64,000 nt of DNA from Paulinella micropora (Eukaryota > Cercozoa > Imbricatea > Euglyphida): positions 492,839-556,838 of the forward strand of contig BJOX01000146.1 in NCBI GenBank assembly GCA_009731375.1. The letters are read 5' to 3'. Of this stretch, positions 12,899 to 23,539 are shown piece by piece; within the stretch, counting starts at the first letter, position 1; each line of letters begins with the position of its first letter. The notes under the pieces were generated by a model. It was not told where the DNA came from. It saw only the letters and a list, made by a program, of their open reading frames with translations, and ran no database searches. The position numbers were made by a program, and so were the translations under genes.

Positions 12899-14065
12899 CT
12901 ACTTGGTGATCTCTTCGGCGCTGCACAGCCGGCCGCGCAGCAAGAAGTCCTGGCCCTTGGACTGCAGCCTCGTGAGGGCCAGGATGCGGGGGTGGCACTC
13001 GGTGAACCGGATGGTATTGGACTGCTTGTGGCGCGTGTTGAGCGTGAGCTGCGTGCCCAGATACCCGTAGGACGACGCGGCGACTCCGCCCATGGAGTAG
13101 CCGAACGGCAGGCGGTGCATCTGGAAGCAGTACAGCACCTGCTTGAGCAGGATCTCGAGCAGCGGCAGGGACAGGCGGTACACGTTGGCGACGCGCCAGG
13201 CGGTGAGCTCCGAGGAGACGTAGGCCTGGTGCACGCACCAGGCGTCGTCGCCTGGCACCTGGCAGAGATAGTGCAGCAGGCGCGTAACCACCGCCCGCGC
13301 GGCCGCCGCGGGGGCCACCGGCTGCGCGCCCGGGTGCGCGCGCCGCAACCTCTTGGCCAGCACGGGCAGTGCAAAGACGGTGCGCGAAAGCCACTCGCGG
13401 CCGTGGCCCGCGGCATACGCCAGCTCCTCGAACAGCAGCCCCGAGCGCACCAAGCGCTCGCGCTCAGCGGTGTCACCGTCGTGGGGCGCGAGGGCCTGGT
13501 ACACGTCCGCTGCCAGCGCGGCGCAGTGAGCGCAAGGCGACCGACATTCTTGGGCGAGGCAGGCGTGCAAAGACGGTGCAGTTAGCGTAAGGAGACCGAC
13601 ATTCTTGGGCGAGGCAGGCGGCCGTGCGCGGAACCAAACTTCCGCGAGCACCGAGGAGACAGTGCGTTGAACGGCGCCGTCGACGACGCGGCAGGGCACG
13701 TGGACGACGTCGCGGCCGCCCCTGACGAGGAGGCCCGGCACGACGTACAGTACGTCCTGCAGTGCGAAGCTGAGGGAGTGCTGGAAGTAGCCCGTGGTGG
13801 CCACGGTGCGGACGTTGCGCCCCACGACCTCGCGGGCGGACACCATGTGCCAGCCGTACTCGCGGATCGTGAGGCCCAACATGAAGGAATTGGTGACGAA
13901 GCTGTTGTCGAACGGGTCGCCATAGCGCGAGTACGCGCTGCGGCGCCCGCACAGGCTGGGCAAGATGAGCGCCTGCTCGTATAGGTGTAAGCCCGTCTGC
14001 AGCTCGAGCTGCCGCAGGTCGTCGATCGAACCCTTGGCGCCGGACGCCACGCTGCCCCTGAGCAA
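12899..14065 (-). pseudogene. RPB1-like bridge-helix to trigger-loop segment, 388 open codons
   Basis: The longest uninterrupted piece. It opens with SGAKGSIDDLRQ (cellular GSKGSxxNxxQ). NSFMLGLTIREYGWHMVSAR and VRTVATTGYFQHSL (13772-13891) correspond to the NSYxxGLTPxEFFFHAxGGREGL...ETGYIQRRL region. It ends with GVAASSYGYLGTQLTLNTRH (about 13080-13020), the trigger-loop region (GEPxTQMTLNTFH in cellular RPB1). A 30 bp direct repeat at about 13540-13570 and 13590-13620 inserts a repeated ACLAQECRSP-type segment. An internal TTG/ATG start here is unlikely to be biological. Confidence 0.88.
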
Positions 14066-14825
14066 TTATAGCGCTCGCGCTGGTGCTTGGCCGCGAGCTG
14101 CTGCAACTGTGCCGTGCGCACGGCGCACTGCTGACGGAAGGTATCCTACACCGACGACTGCGCCTGCAGCTGGGACCGCAGCCTGCGTTCCCGGGACAGC
14201 CACAAGGGGCGGCCCGACAGCTGTGTGGGCCGGCAATTGCTGCTGCGAGCGATGGCGTGCCTGCCGGCTCGGCGCCCCAGGGGTTGTCGTGCACGAGCTC
14301 AGCCAGGTTGACGATGGTGCTGTGGCGTTCGTTGGACCAGAGCACGAAGACACTGACGCAGTTGAGGAACAGGGCACTCGGGCCCGTAGTCGGCGTGCAT
14401 CAGCTTGGTCAGGCTGGCCGCGCCCTGGCCGAGCCAGGCCTTGTTCCACCGCTGTGCGCACCGCCACTCAACCTGCGAACCGTCACATTGGACCCAGGGC
14501 GGCACGAAGCCCTGCGGCACAAAGGTGGCGACCACGTCCCAGCAGGACCACTTGGCCTCGCCCTCGGCGGGCTGTGCCGGCCCCTGAGGCGGCAGGGAGA
14601 TCCGGGCGCCGCACGGCGTAGGCACGTTCTGTTCCAGCAGCGCGTACAAATGTAGGAGCTCCTCCTGCCGGTAGCTCTGGTTTGTAGTCAGCGCGTGGAA
14701 CAGCACCGCCAGATTGTCCTGTGCCAGCTTGGCCACGTTCTCGCCCGCCGCGCGCGACGTGGCCAGCAGCGCGGAGCCCATGGTCTCCTCGGAGCTCCAG
14801 CAGCGCGCGCGATGACAGTGACGAC

Positions 14826-15081
14826 GTCGCCGTCATTGTCTCCGTTGAAGGGTATTTCTTCAATCGGGTTCAGCGCGACGCAGTAGTGGCGCCGTCGTGG
14901 CGTAGAGCGGCGCGCGCGGCGCGAGGGCCGTGAACACAAGCGCGCTCTGTGGCGACAGCGTGTGCTGGCGGTTGACGACGACTTTGCTGCCCTCGGTGAG
15001 GCTGACCTCGAGCGCGTCGCCCACGATGATGTGCGACAAGTAGTCCCCGGGCAGCTGCTCTAGCAACAGTGGCGGACCCAC
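14826..15081 (-). pseudogene. RPB1-like catalytic segment (NRQ and NGDNDGD motifs)
   Basis: One frame reads GDYLSHIIVGDALEV then KVVVNRQHTLSPQSALVF, matching the cellular VxFNRQPTLHKMSMM region. After a frame change near 14940 it reads ALNPIEEIPFNGDNDGDVV, matching RLNxxxxxPYNADFDGDEMN. The three aspartates that hold the catalytic magnesium (D-x-D-G-D) are intact at 14826-14846, with Asn in place of the usual Phe. The core chemistry could therefore have been functional before the reading frame broke. Confidence 0.85.
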
Positions 15082-16902
15082 AGTCGCGGGCCACAGTCGC
15101 GCGCCATAGGCGCCCGAGGTTCGGGTACACGTCGTTGTACTGCAGGTCGTCGCTGCTGTCCAGCATGTGCATCACCTCGCATTCGCGCCGCGCGGCCCGC
15201 GCTTCTTCTAGCAGCAGGCGGCGGGCCGCGAGTTCGGCCCGGGCGCGCTGCACCCGGCCCGCGGCCGCGCGGACGGCCGCAATGTTGTGTGCGCCGACCA
15301 GGATTTTTTCCCGCAGCGTTCGCAGCATGTCGAGCCCCAGCGCGACATGGCCCATAGGCACGAGCGCGTTACAGATCAGCACGCCGCGCTCGTGCCCGTT
15401 CTTACGATACGCTTGCCGAGCCCGTTCTTACCGAACTCGCAGTCCTTCTTGCCCAGCAGCTCGCTCAGGTTCCTGAACACCTGCCCGAGCTGGTCCTCGA
15501 GCGCGCCGTTGCCGCCGCCGCGGCTGAAGGTGGAGCGCCAGCAAAAAGTACGCGGAGCTGAGCGTCTGCTGGTATTCCTTGGTGAGCGGGTCGGCGGAGA
15601 GCTCGCTGCTCAGCAAGACCCCGGCTGGCACCGCGCGGCCGCCCGCCACCGCTTGTTCCCACAAGTGCCGCAAATCCCAGGCACAGCGCAGCAGCTCGAC
15701 CAGCTGCGCGATCTGCTGCGAGGTCGCGCCCGTAGTTGAGTAGCGCCTGCCTGCCGCCTACCGTCTCGCGCACGAGCGGTAACAGGGCGCGAGAGGCCGA
15801 CAGCACATTCAGCCGGAAAGCGTGCTGCAGCCCGGAGGGCAGCCCTAGCCTGGAAAGTGGCAAACAGCCGGCGGCCAGCAACACCCGCCAGTACATGTTG
15901 CTGGGCTCAAAGGTAGCTGAGCCCTCCATGAAGTCGCACACAAAAGAGGCGCTGCATTCTCTGACCGTGGGCTGGGCCCCGCCGCAACCCCGCAGATACG
16001 GCGATCACTGCAGATACAAGTGCTTGCGCTGCGCCGTAGCAGAGTAGACTGCCTTCACCACAAAGCCCGCCACTGCTCCGGCTCCAGCTGTGCGGCACGC
16101 GGGTTTCTCTGCAAGCGCTGCTGTGCTAATCCCTCTACAACTGTCTTGGAGCGCGCGGCTGCGCGCAGGCGGGCTATGGCGACGACGAGTGTGTCTAGGC
16201 GCGCGCTGCACTCCCGCCGCTGCCCTTCCAGGCCCGGGGCGCCGGCCAGCGCCTGACGTTCGCACGGGGGCGCACAGCGCACGAACTGGCCCCTGGAGCG
16301 CATGGTCATGCCCAGGTGCGCGAGCCGTTCTAGCCGCTGCACAAGCGTCTCGTGCAGCATGCGTTCTTGCTGCACCAGCCTCACCACGGTCAGCAGCGAC
16401 GTCACGGGGGCGACAGCCGCGCAGGCTCCAAATTCCAGCACCTGGCGGACGCGGACTAGTACGCAGGCCTGTAGCACGCGCTCCTGGCAGTGCCCCTTGC
16501 GCTTGCCGCGCTGCGACTGCGCCGCGCGCCAACAGCCAACGCGGCCGCGGTTGCAGCGCGCCACGACGTAAGGAGCGGGTGCGCCTCCCAGGCGCTGGCG
16601 ACCTCGGCGGCTAACAGTTCGGCGGTGCGCGACTCCAACACAAGGGCCGCCGCCCTGGGTTCTAGGTCGGCCAGAACTGACAGGCCGCAGCGCTCCGTGG
16701 CCTCCCAGAACTCTGTCTTGTCCAAATGTTCGAATTGCGCCGTGAGCAGCTCGCGTGCTGTGGTCCGGGAACGGGAGCGCCGCCAAAATCGACTGCCGCG
16801 CGGCCCCCAGCTCGGCCTCAGTGAGTTCGGCCGCCGGGAAGGGAGCCGGCTCCTCACCCTTGGCTGAAACCAGCGCCTACGTATCCCACAGGTAAGCGCC
16901 AC
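15050..16902 (-). pseudogene. RPB1-like clamp-to-active-site segment, four or more frames
   Basis: Several overlapping minus-strand frames continue the gene. Recognisable points are LLGKKDCEFGKNGLGKRI (about 15455-15400), equivalent to the LxGKxGRxRxNLxGKRV region of RPB1, and EKILVGAHNIAAVR, equivalent to the TPxNIxxLxxLV region. Other parts (for example 15941-15650, with SNMYWRVLLAAGCLPLSRLG) are plausible coding sequence but not assignable by eye. Frame switches occur roughly every 150-400 bases. Confidence 0.65.
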
Positions 16903-16914
16903 AGAGCTTGCACG

Positions 16915-17127
16915 TCAGGACGAGCGCCTGGTACATTTGTTTTTGTGTGGCATCAGGAACTGCTCTGGGAACTCCAGATGGCCCTGGTGGCCCGGGCACG
17001 AAATGACATCCCCGCCGCACAGTTCGCAGCGCCCGCTCTGCGGGTCCACACGCAGGCTGCGATCGTCAAAGGTGAAATCGTCGGGGTTTTCGTCCGTGCC
17101 GCGGCTGCTCAGACAGCCCACCGACAC
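16915..17127 (-). pseudogene. RPB1-like N-terminal clamp zinc-site segment
   Basis: The frame contains CELCGGDVISCPGHQGHLEF (about 17028-16970). This matches the C-x2-C-x6-C-x2-H-G-H pattern of the RPB1 clamp zinc site (CPGHFGH in cellular enzymes). It is preceded by a STIRDVSVG stretch equivalent to the start of RPB1 domains. The frame then shifts in an A-rich stretch near 16955. The next frame carries a C-x2-C pair (LTCKLCGAYL), the likely second half of the zinc region, and ends at a TAG (16877-16879). Open reading resumes in the same frame directly after it. Confidence 0.82.
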
Positions 17128-17180
17128 GTCGCGGATCGTGCTGTCCGACGGGATGCACGCAGCTACCGAGGACGGCGGCC

Positions 17181-17819
17181 GTCAATGGCGAGTGTGCGTC
17201 ACGGGCCTAGCACAGGTGGCGGGGGTCCATTTGCTGTGCATTCCTGGCAGCAGAATATGTTGTTCGTGTCCATTCCCCTCCAAATTCCCCCCTGCGCGCC
17301 TGCTCCGGGAGAAAACTTTTTCTTGGCAGTTTATTTGTTCAAAACACGGCGCAGGCGGGAGGGGGTCCGGAAAGAAAAAGAAATACAAGCACAAAAAAGG
17401 ACTAAATCATGGAAGCTCATGAAATTTCCACCCCCCCCCNNNNNNNNNNNNNNNNNNNNNNNNNNNNNNNNNNNNNNNNNNNNNNNNNNNNNNNNNNNNN
17501 NNNNNNNNNNNNNNNNNNNNNNNNNNNNNNNNNNNNNNNNNNNNNNNNNNNNNNNNNNNNNNNNNNNNNNNNNNNNNNNNNNNNNNNGCAAATATGGGTG
17601 GGGTGGGGGGGGGGGCGGAAAGGTGCGGCGTGTTCAGACTGGAAGCGTACAGTTTTTTTTTCCTTTTCCCACACCTCTCCCCTCTCCTTTTCCCATTTCT
17701 TTTCCTTTTTTATAGCACTCTTTTGTGTGTGTGTGTGTGTGTGTCTGTATTTTCTTTTCCTTGCTTTTTTTTGCTGCCGATGTTTGCAGAGCAAGAGAGA
17801 AAAAAAGAAAGGTGACAGG
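17181..17819. other. Divergent intergenic region with 148-N gap
   Basis: Lies between the minus-strand RPB1-like gene and a plus-strand gene. It contains a C-run, N at 17440-17587, a G-run and a T-rich/(GT)n stretch (17650-17800). Promoters for both genes may lie here, but no element is recognisable. Confidence 0.6.
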
Positions 17820-19260
17820 ATGCTGCCACACGTGCAGTTGCTCCTGCCGTTCCTGTCAACTAAAGAGTTGGCGGCCCTCGGTGCCAGCGCCCGGGACCTT
17901 AATACAAACGCTCTGTGCGAGAGGTTGCGGCAAGGGAAGCGCTGGAACAACTTCTTGGCCGAGCTACTACAGCAGCCCGACCGCTACGCCAGGTTGGCGG
18001 TCTCCGTCAAGGCGCTGGCCCCTACGGGCGGTCTGCGTCACAAACATGCGTTCTGGAACGGGCCCGCGGTCTTCCGGTGCGCGCCGCTCGCGGACCTGAC
18101 CTCGCAGCTCGCGTGCCGGCGCGTCTACAGCATAGTCAACCTGGTAGCCTGCTGCCTGGCGCTCAGGCACTTGCCGAACATTTGCTGCTCACCGTACTTG
18201 ACCACCGGGGTTTGCACGAGGAGACGCATGCAATATCAGCGGCGCCGTACGCCATGCTAGTGCGCCAGGAAACGGCCAGGCACCTATCGTTGCGCGCCTT
18301 CACAATCAAAGACCTACCAGCCTCCGCCGAGGAGGCGATGTCTGTGATGGACTTACAGGTCTATGTGTTACGGCTCGAAAACCCCGCTTTTGTGCAGGCC
18401 GCCAGCCCGAACACAGTCAGGTTCCTACAGCCCACGCCGGTGGAGGCTCCGTGTCCGTGTTCGGGACGCCTCTGGCCTGGGTCGAGCTCTCGGTGTCGGT
18501 GCGCTCGCTGACGGTCGTCGACTGCCACTGGAGCCCGGGCACCACGCTGTGCGTCTGGTCCCACAACACGCAGGGCCTGGAGCTAGCGCTGGAGCGGGCC
18601 CCGTAGGTTGCCGGGCTGCGAGTGCGGTCCTCGTTGCTGGCGTCGCTCAAGCTGTTGGACCTACCCTGCCTGGAGACAGTTGAGGGCTGGCCGCTGTCCA
18701 CCGCGGGCGTGGCGGTGGGCTCACTGTGCGCGCTACACTGCCAGGCGCTACGCGGGTTTCAGCACTTGCTGGTGCTCGAGCATGCTGTTGGGCTACTGCT
18801 CGGTCCTGGCCAGCACTGCAGACAGCCCGCTGTCGTTGGGGTCGCGGATGGCCTCGCTTACTCTTGTGTGTTGCCCGCAGATTGTCTGGTTGAGTGAGAC
18901 CTGGTCGCCCTGACACCTATCGCTGTAATACACTCTCAGCTCATCGCCGGTGACGCTGGATCGCACACCATGCCAGATCTCGCACCTGGCCGTCCAGCTG
19001 CCCCGCGGCTGGGAGCACGAGATTGTCTGTGGCCGCGCCGCGGTGGGCAGGCTGGAGCTGCGGACTTGGTCGAGGGCTGGCCTGCGTCACACGGACCTCG
19101 ACGTCACTGACAAACTGTTCGTCGAGCTAAGGAGGGCCGCGGGCGCCCGGCCACACGCTGCTGCGGCGGCTGGGGCTGCCGCCCGTCACGACCGTCAGGA
19201 CTGGCCGCCGGGGCGCGGTTGACACTGACTGTTCTCCGGCTCGCCCTCGCTGGTGAGTGT
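17820..19260 (+). pseudogene. Unknown GC-rich gene with F-box-like N-terminus, frame-broken
   Basis: Starting at ATG 17820 the frame reads MLPHVQLLLPFLSTKELAAL, resembling an F-box-like or leucine-rich helical N-terminus. Later pieces in shifted frames include LSLRAFTIKDLPASAEEAM, WVELSVSVRSLTVVDCHWSP, LLASLKLLDLPCLETVEGW and LFVELRRAAG, with an in-frame TAG at 18604-18606. Composition matches the RPB1-like gene it faces, so it is probably of the same origin. No family recognised; the F-box idea is weak. Confidence 0.5.
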
Positions 19261-19372
19261 AAAAAGCGGGGCTGCCCTGCAGGCCTGTGTGGGTGCCCGC
19301 CTAAGAGAAAACAGGAACTACAAACAAGAGGCCGGGAGTGTGCGAGGGGCCAGCAACAGCTGGCGTCAATTT

Positions 19373-19483
19373 GGGGGGGGGGGGGGGGGGGGGGGGGNNN
19401 NNNNNNNNNNNNNNNNNNNNNNNNNNNNNNNNNNNNNNNNNNNNNNNNNNNNNNNNNNNNNNGGGGGGGGGGGGGGGGGGGGG
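19373..19483. other. Poly-G run with assembly gap
   Basis: About 25 G, then N at 19398-19462, then about 20 G. It marks the boundary between the GC-rich virus-like block and the next gene. Homopolymer collapse is likely. Confidence 0.95.
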
Positions 19484-19657
19484 ATGACGACTATTTTTTT
19501 TTATGGCAGCCAAGAGAGGGAAAAATAGCTTAAATCTGTAGTTGTGCAAACTAAATTGAGAAACAATACTCAACGCTTTGCCGTTTTTGTGAACAAGATT
19601 CCAAAATGAGTGCTACTTTAATTACAACGGCTTACAGTTTTGAAATCACGGTGCCAA

Positions 19658-20806
19658 TCATGTAGCAGGAATTCGTTGAACGTAGAAATCTTCTAATTTC
19701 TGGTAATGCAGCAGCGTGACATCCAGCTCGGGCCCTCGTTGTCCGACACTGTTCCGCACTTTGGTTATGCAGCAGGCGCGATTAATAGCTTTCGCGATCC
19801 ATTCGCGATCGTTGCCAAACACCCCGCCGCTCACAAACGTCAGGAACACTCGACGGTGTCCAGCTTTGACCGCCATTTCGAGCACACACCACAACGTCGA
19901 TTCGTACAGCGACTCCAGGACCAGCTGCGTAAATTCGCGCCAGAATTGCTTGTCGCCGCCGGATTGCTTCACTGCATAACTAACACCCAGCGCCGAGCAC
20001 AGCACCTGATGCACGAACTGGCCGCCACCGCGCGAGGTGCTGCGCAGAGAAAAGTTCTCGTAGCCGCGTTGCGCGAAGGGCACCTCAGCGTTTGTGACTA
20101 GGCCTACTTGCGGTAGGCGCCGGATCTCGTCATTCTTGTCGTCGGTTAACTCTTGTAAATAATTGTTTATAATTTTCATGTCGGCTTGCTGGCACTGCAC
20201 GTAATCGTTCTTTACGCACAGACTTGTCGCGCCTTTCGATTTTTCCTTGAGGTAATTGATGACAGGCTGCAAGGTGTTCAGCTGGTCGGCGCGCTGGCCG
20301 TACCCGTTTTCTATCGGCAGACAGTACTGCCGATAGAACAGCGCTGGTGCCGCCGCCAGCGCACAGTCGGGCCCCTGAGTGCGATCGTATACGTAATCAG
20401 TGAGGCCGTGCTCAGGCGTTTTCTCGGAACTGGAGAACTCAAGGCAATTGAACTGCGAGGCGACCTGGAACAGGCCACTGTTTTCTTTTTTGCAGTGGTC
20501 GTTGAAGGCGGAGTGCGTAATCTGGAGTGAGAACGTCACGCTGCCTGGTTGTGAGAAACGGTCGCACGCATCCTTTGCCCGTTGCCTGATTCTGTCTAGC
20601 GAAACGAGCTCGAAGCCGCCCGCTATGAAGGCGCGACCCTCGTTCTGGAGCAAAAAAACTTCTTGGCCCTTGACGTAAACCCGCTCCACGCTGAACAGGC
20701 CTTGCATGCTCTCGTATTCAAATTCAATTAACCGGTCTCTATGATGCACGTTTTCCTCCCTCTTGCCAAACTGCCGCTCAAACCATTTGTGTTCTTCAAA
20801 AGACAT
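19658..20806 (-). CDS. Conserved-looking hypothetical protein, macro-domain-like motifs
   Basis: A 382-residue open frame from ATG 20806 to TGA. It contains GLFQVASQFNCLEF and a Thr-Gln-Gly-Pro motif (DYVYDRTQGPDCALAAAPAL). A C-terminal RRVFLTFVSGGVFGNDREWI is followed by a helical stretch with Cys pairs. The order 'QVASQFN...TQGPxxA...LTxxxGGxFGN' recalls a hypothetical family of algae and bacteria with a possible macro-domain-like core; this is from memory and not verified. No signal peptide or membrane segment. Upstream frames (20810-21150, separate entry) may be its lost N-terminus, so the ATG used may not be the original one. Confidence 0.7.
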   Translation of the reverse strand: MSFEEHKWFERQFGKREENVHHRDRLIEFEYESMQGLFSVERVYVKGQEVFLLQNEGRAFIAGGFELVSLDRIRQRAKDACDRFSQPGSVTFSLQITHSAFNDHCKKENSGLFQVASQFNCLEFSSSEKTPEHGLTDYVYDRTQGPDCALAAAPALFYRQYCLPIENGYGQRADQLNTLQPVINYLKEKSKGATSLCVKNDYVQCQQADMKIINNYLQELTDDKNDEIRRLPQVGLVTNAEVPFAQRGYENFSLRSTSRGGGQFVHQVLCSALGVSYAVKQSGGDKQFWREFTQLVLESLYESTLWCVLEMAVKAGHRRVFLTFVSGGVFGNDREWIAKAINRACCITKVRNSVGQRGPELDVTLLHYQKLEDFYVQRIPAT

Positions 20807-21150
20807 ATCTTTGGCGTCCGCTCTGTGGGCCGTTGACGCGAGGCTGCGCCGTCGCCGTTCCCATTCAACGGGGCGGCCTCGAACTGGCGGGACCCCAGAT
20901 GCTTGACGCCGTCTAGTATGTGCAGCGCCAGGGCCAGGGCGCCAAAGCAGCTGTACGTTCGCGCGCGATCGCCTTTGAGCGTGTAAACAGGCGACTTCCA
21001 GTTCCAGCGGGCGGACGAACCATTCAGCAATTGGACGACATCGTCGAGCAGCTCTGTGGGCGTCTTCAAACCCTTGGCTTCATGTTGCGTTTTTAGCTGC
21101 TTGCTAATTTCCTGTGCCAGGCCTTGCAGAACCAATTGTGGAAAATCGTT
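20807..21150 (-). pseudogene. Possible N-terminal part of the hypothetical gene, other frame
   Basis: A minus-strand frame reads LVLQGLAQEISKQLKTQ, ELLDDVVQLLNGSSARWNW, then DRARTYSCFGALALALHILD, ending PTERTPK where the downstream ATG frame begins. It looks like genuine coding sequence and runs into the downstream gene through one frame change. Its 5' side is replaced by the oppositely oriented TPR remnant. Joining to the downstream gene is inference. Confidence 0.5.
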
Positions 21151-21175
21151 GGCACTGGCAGTCAGCGCGCGATGC

Positions 21176-21640
21176 AGAACCTTGGCAGGCAAAGAGGAGA
21201 AGCTTGCCACGGTCGACGGCCTGGCAAATCTGCCGAGGGGCCAAGGGAAGCTGGCGGAAGCAGAGCCGCTGTACCGCCGTGCGCTGGCAGGCCGCGAGGA
21301 GAAGCTGGGCGCCACGCATCCTGACACGCTTGCCTCGGTCAACAACCTCAGGCAAATCTGCTGAAGGACCAAGGGAAGCTGGCAAAAGCAAATACTGTAC
21401 CGCCGTGCGCTGGCAGGCCGCGAGGAGAAGCTGGGCGCCACGCATCCTTCCACGCTTGACTCGGTCTACAACCTAGCACTCTTGATGAAGGCTTAACGCA
21501 ATGTGGCAGAGGCCAAGGATTTAATGTGTCGTGCTGCGAAAGGCTACGAGTCAGTCTATGGACCTTCCCATCCCGAGACGCTTGATGCAACGCAGCAGCT
21601 CCGAAGTCTCGATGACCAGAATGGCTGTACATGCGCATAA
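21176..21640 (+). pseudogene. Kinesin-light-chain-type TPR repeats, broken
   Basis: Three degenerate 42-residue TPR units. They carry AEPLYRRALAGREEKLGATH and PDTLASVNNL (about 21255-21360), a second unit at 21375-21475, and a more divergent third with GYESVYGPSHPETLDA to about 21612. Small deletions put each in a different frame. Such TPR_12 repeats are common in protist and algal genomes. Fragment of a host gene. Confidence 0.8.
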
Positions 21641-22280
21641 TTGGTATTTACCTTTTTGTTAGTCACGAAGCCAGATTACAGCAATATGAACTTTGCTTGG
21701 CACATGAAGTCAATACTGACGGAAACGTGAGTGACAGTCCCATGAGCTCTTGATGTAAAAAGTACTTTTTCACACTGATCAATTTTAATAAGAGAATGCT
21801 TGCCACTAGTAGGGATAAGTGGGAAGCGCAAGAGTTAGAATGGAAATGGTACAAGGATTTCTTACTAAAACCAAACGAAGGGAAGAAACACAGTGAAGAC
21901 AGGAAGATGAGAAGGAAATGGAGAAAGGAAGCCCAGAGAAAAGAGATGAAAAGAAAGGGGGCAGGGAAACGGTGGGAAAAAAGGAGTAGAGAAAGAAAAA
22001 TAAAATACAAGATAAAAAGGATGAACGCAAAAGTGATAACTTACAATGAAGTCACTAGAAGGAGACAGTGAAAGCTAAAAGAGGAGAAAAAAGTCAGGGG
22101 ATAAGAAGATAGGCAGGGCCCGGAGAACGAGGGGTAAAAGAAACTTGAAAGGAAGAAAGGAGGGAAGTGTTCTCGTAAAATTTATCAGACACTTAATTTT
22201 CAAATCGTCACTGGGCATGACGTTCAACTGCGTCCGGTCTCAGCTCTGCATGACTTGAAACTGTGACTGCTTTTTTTATA

Positions 22281-22349
<69 letters not shown>

Positions 22350-23530
22350 ATGTTTTTTTTTTTTTTGGCACGGTTTTTTTTTCAAGTTTTTTTTTCATCA
22401 GTGAACGATCTTTTTCTTCATCAGTGAACGATCTTTAATATTATATAATACCTGGTAAATTTAATCAGTAGTAAAGAAATCTTGCTTTTTGAAGAGCTGA
22501 AAAGGAAACATGTAAGAGGGCCCGCGAACATATTACTACAATAACAGTAATAACTTCAGTAAAACAGGGGAGAATCAAGAAAGAGGTCACGTAGCATTAA
22601 GACAAGTCGGACTACTAGGAGAAAACTTGGGAAGTTAAATCATCAAATCATGATATAGATGATATATATATACTATATATATATATAAATATAAATATAA
22701 TTATAAATGTAAATATAAATATAAATATAAATATAAATATAAATATAAATATAAATATAAATATAAATATAAAAATCAGTAATATATATATTATGGATAT
22801 ATATATATCATCGAGTCATATAATATTATCATATGTTAAATTTTACCGCCCGGGCCCTAAAGGTCTTTAGTGGATTTGCCGGCCCCCCGGCGGCACTGTT
22901 TACTAATAATGAAGTTATATACTATGATTAATAAAAATATTGTAGCGTCAGTCCCTGCTTCAACAGTAAAGAGGCGAGCAAGATCACATTTGAGGTTTCG
23001 TAACCCACTATTTCGTGCGAGCGGGCCGCAAATAACTAGAGCAACCGGCTATTAATCATCTATAATGTATTAAAATCATTTTATTAATAATTTTCCAAAA
23101 TGAAAGATGATTGAAGTTGAACTTCGGCGAGTGACAGTATACTTTATTGACTAGCAAAACTGAGCTGGCGGCCCGGCGTGCCTTTTAAGTTTTAGCGGGC
23201 TGGCCCTGCCTCCCTACGTCACCTAGGGAGCACTGCAGAGTGAAATTTGTGGACAGGTAGAGCAGGCGAGTTGAATTCGAGAAACTGTCCGGGCCACGAA
23301 CTGGTAAAACACACCATCAAGTTTCGATCACTTTTCAAAGGAATTTATTAATACATCGTTATTAATATGGGCGGTGGAAAAACATGTATTTTGAACTTGA
23401 TTCGTCAGAATATTTCCGGGGTATCGTCCAAAAGAGTTTCAAGTCTCAGAGTCTCTTTTATATACCACGCTATGATATACAGATCACACCGCCGGGAGAA
23501 TACATTAATATCATGATCACGTGATCATCA
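21641..23530. other. About 1.9 kb without a recognisable gene
   Basis: AT-rich unique sequence containing (CT)n at 22286-22350, duplicated TTTTTCTTCATCAGTGAACG near 22390-22432, and an (AAATAT)n hexamer block at about 22685-22775. Short ORFs of 60-115 codons show no recognisable protein features. Confidence 0.6.
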
Positions 23531-23539
23531 AGTCCAAAA

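Larger units (their letters stand above)
12113..17180 (-). pseudogene. RPB1-like largest RNA polymerase subunit, virus-like, many frame breaks
   Basis: About 5 kb of GC-rich minus-strand sequence carries, in the correct order, the landmarks of the largest subunit of multi-subunit RNA polymerase. They are an N-terminal zinc site, an NRQ-TL motif, the metal-binding NGDNDGD motif, a GAKGS segment, the NSF-GLT...EY...ETGYFQ-type bridge/funnel segment and the trigger-loop GTQLTLNT. Total coding potential is near 1650 residues, similar to eukaryotic and large-virus RPB1. Identity to cellular RPB1 looks low outside motifs, and no introns are evident, which suggests a nucleocytoplasmic large DNA virus or mirusvirus-type source. 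The frame changes at least ten times and has a TAG at 16877-16879. No ATG lies in frame upstream of the zinc site. It is either decayed or heavily affected by sequencing errors. Entries below give the pieces. Confidence 0.85.

Noticed and set aside
11746-13476. Single 576-codon minus-strand ORF as one protein
   Set aside because: Its first two thirds are an Arg/Ser/Pro-rich shadow of the RPB1-like frame, and its last part is piggyBac transposase. It is an accidental join of two unrelated pieces.
12500-13585. Plus-strand 361-codon ORF in the RPB1-like region
   Set aside because: It is antisense to RPB1 motifs. Its composition (Ala/Arg/Gly-rich) is that of a GC-rich shadow frame.
20728-21453. 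Minus-strand 241-codon ORF as one protein
   Set aside because: Its first half is antisense of the TPR repeats. Only the part from about 21150 down looks genuine and is annotated separately.
21796-22071. Plus-strand 91-codon Lys/Arg/Glu-rich ORF
   Set aside because: Composition follows A/G-rich DNA, and there is no domain or conserved pattern.
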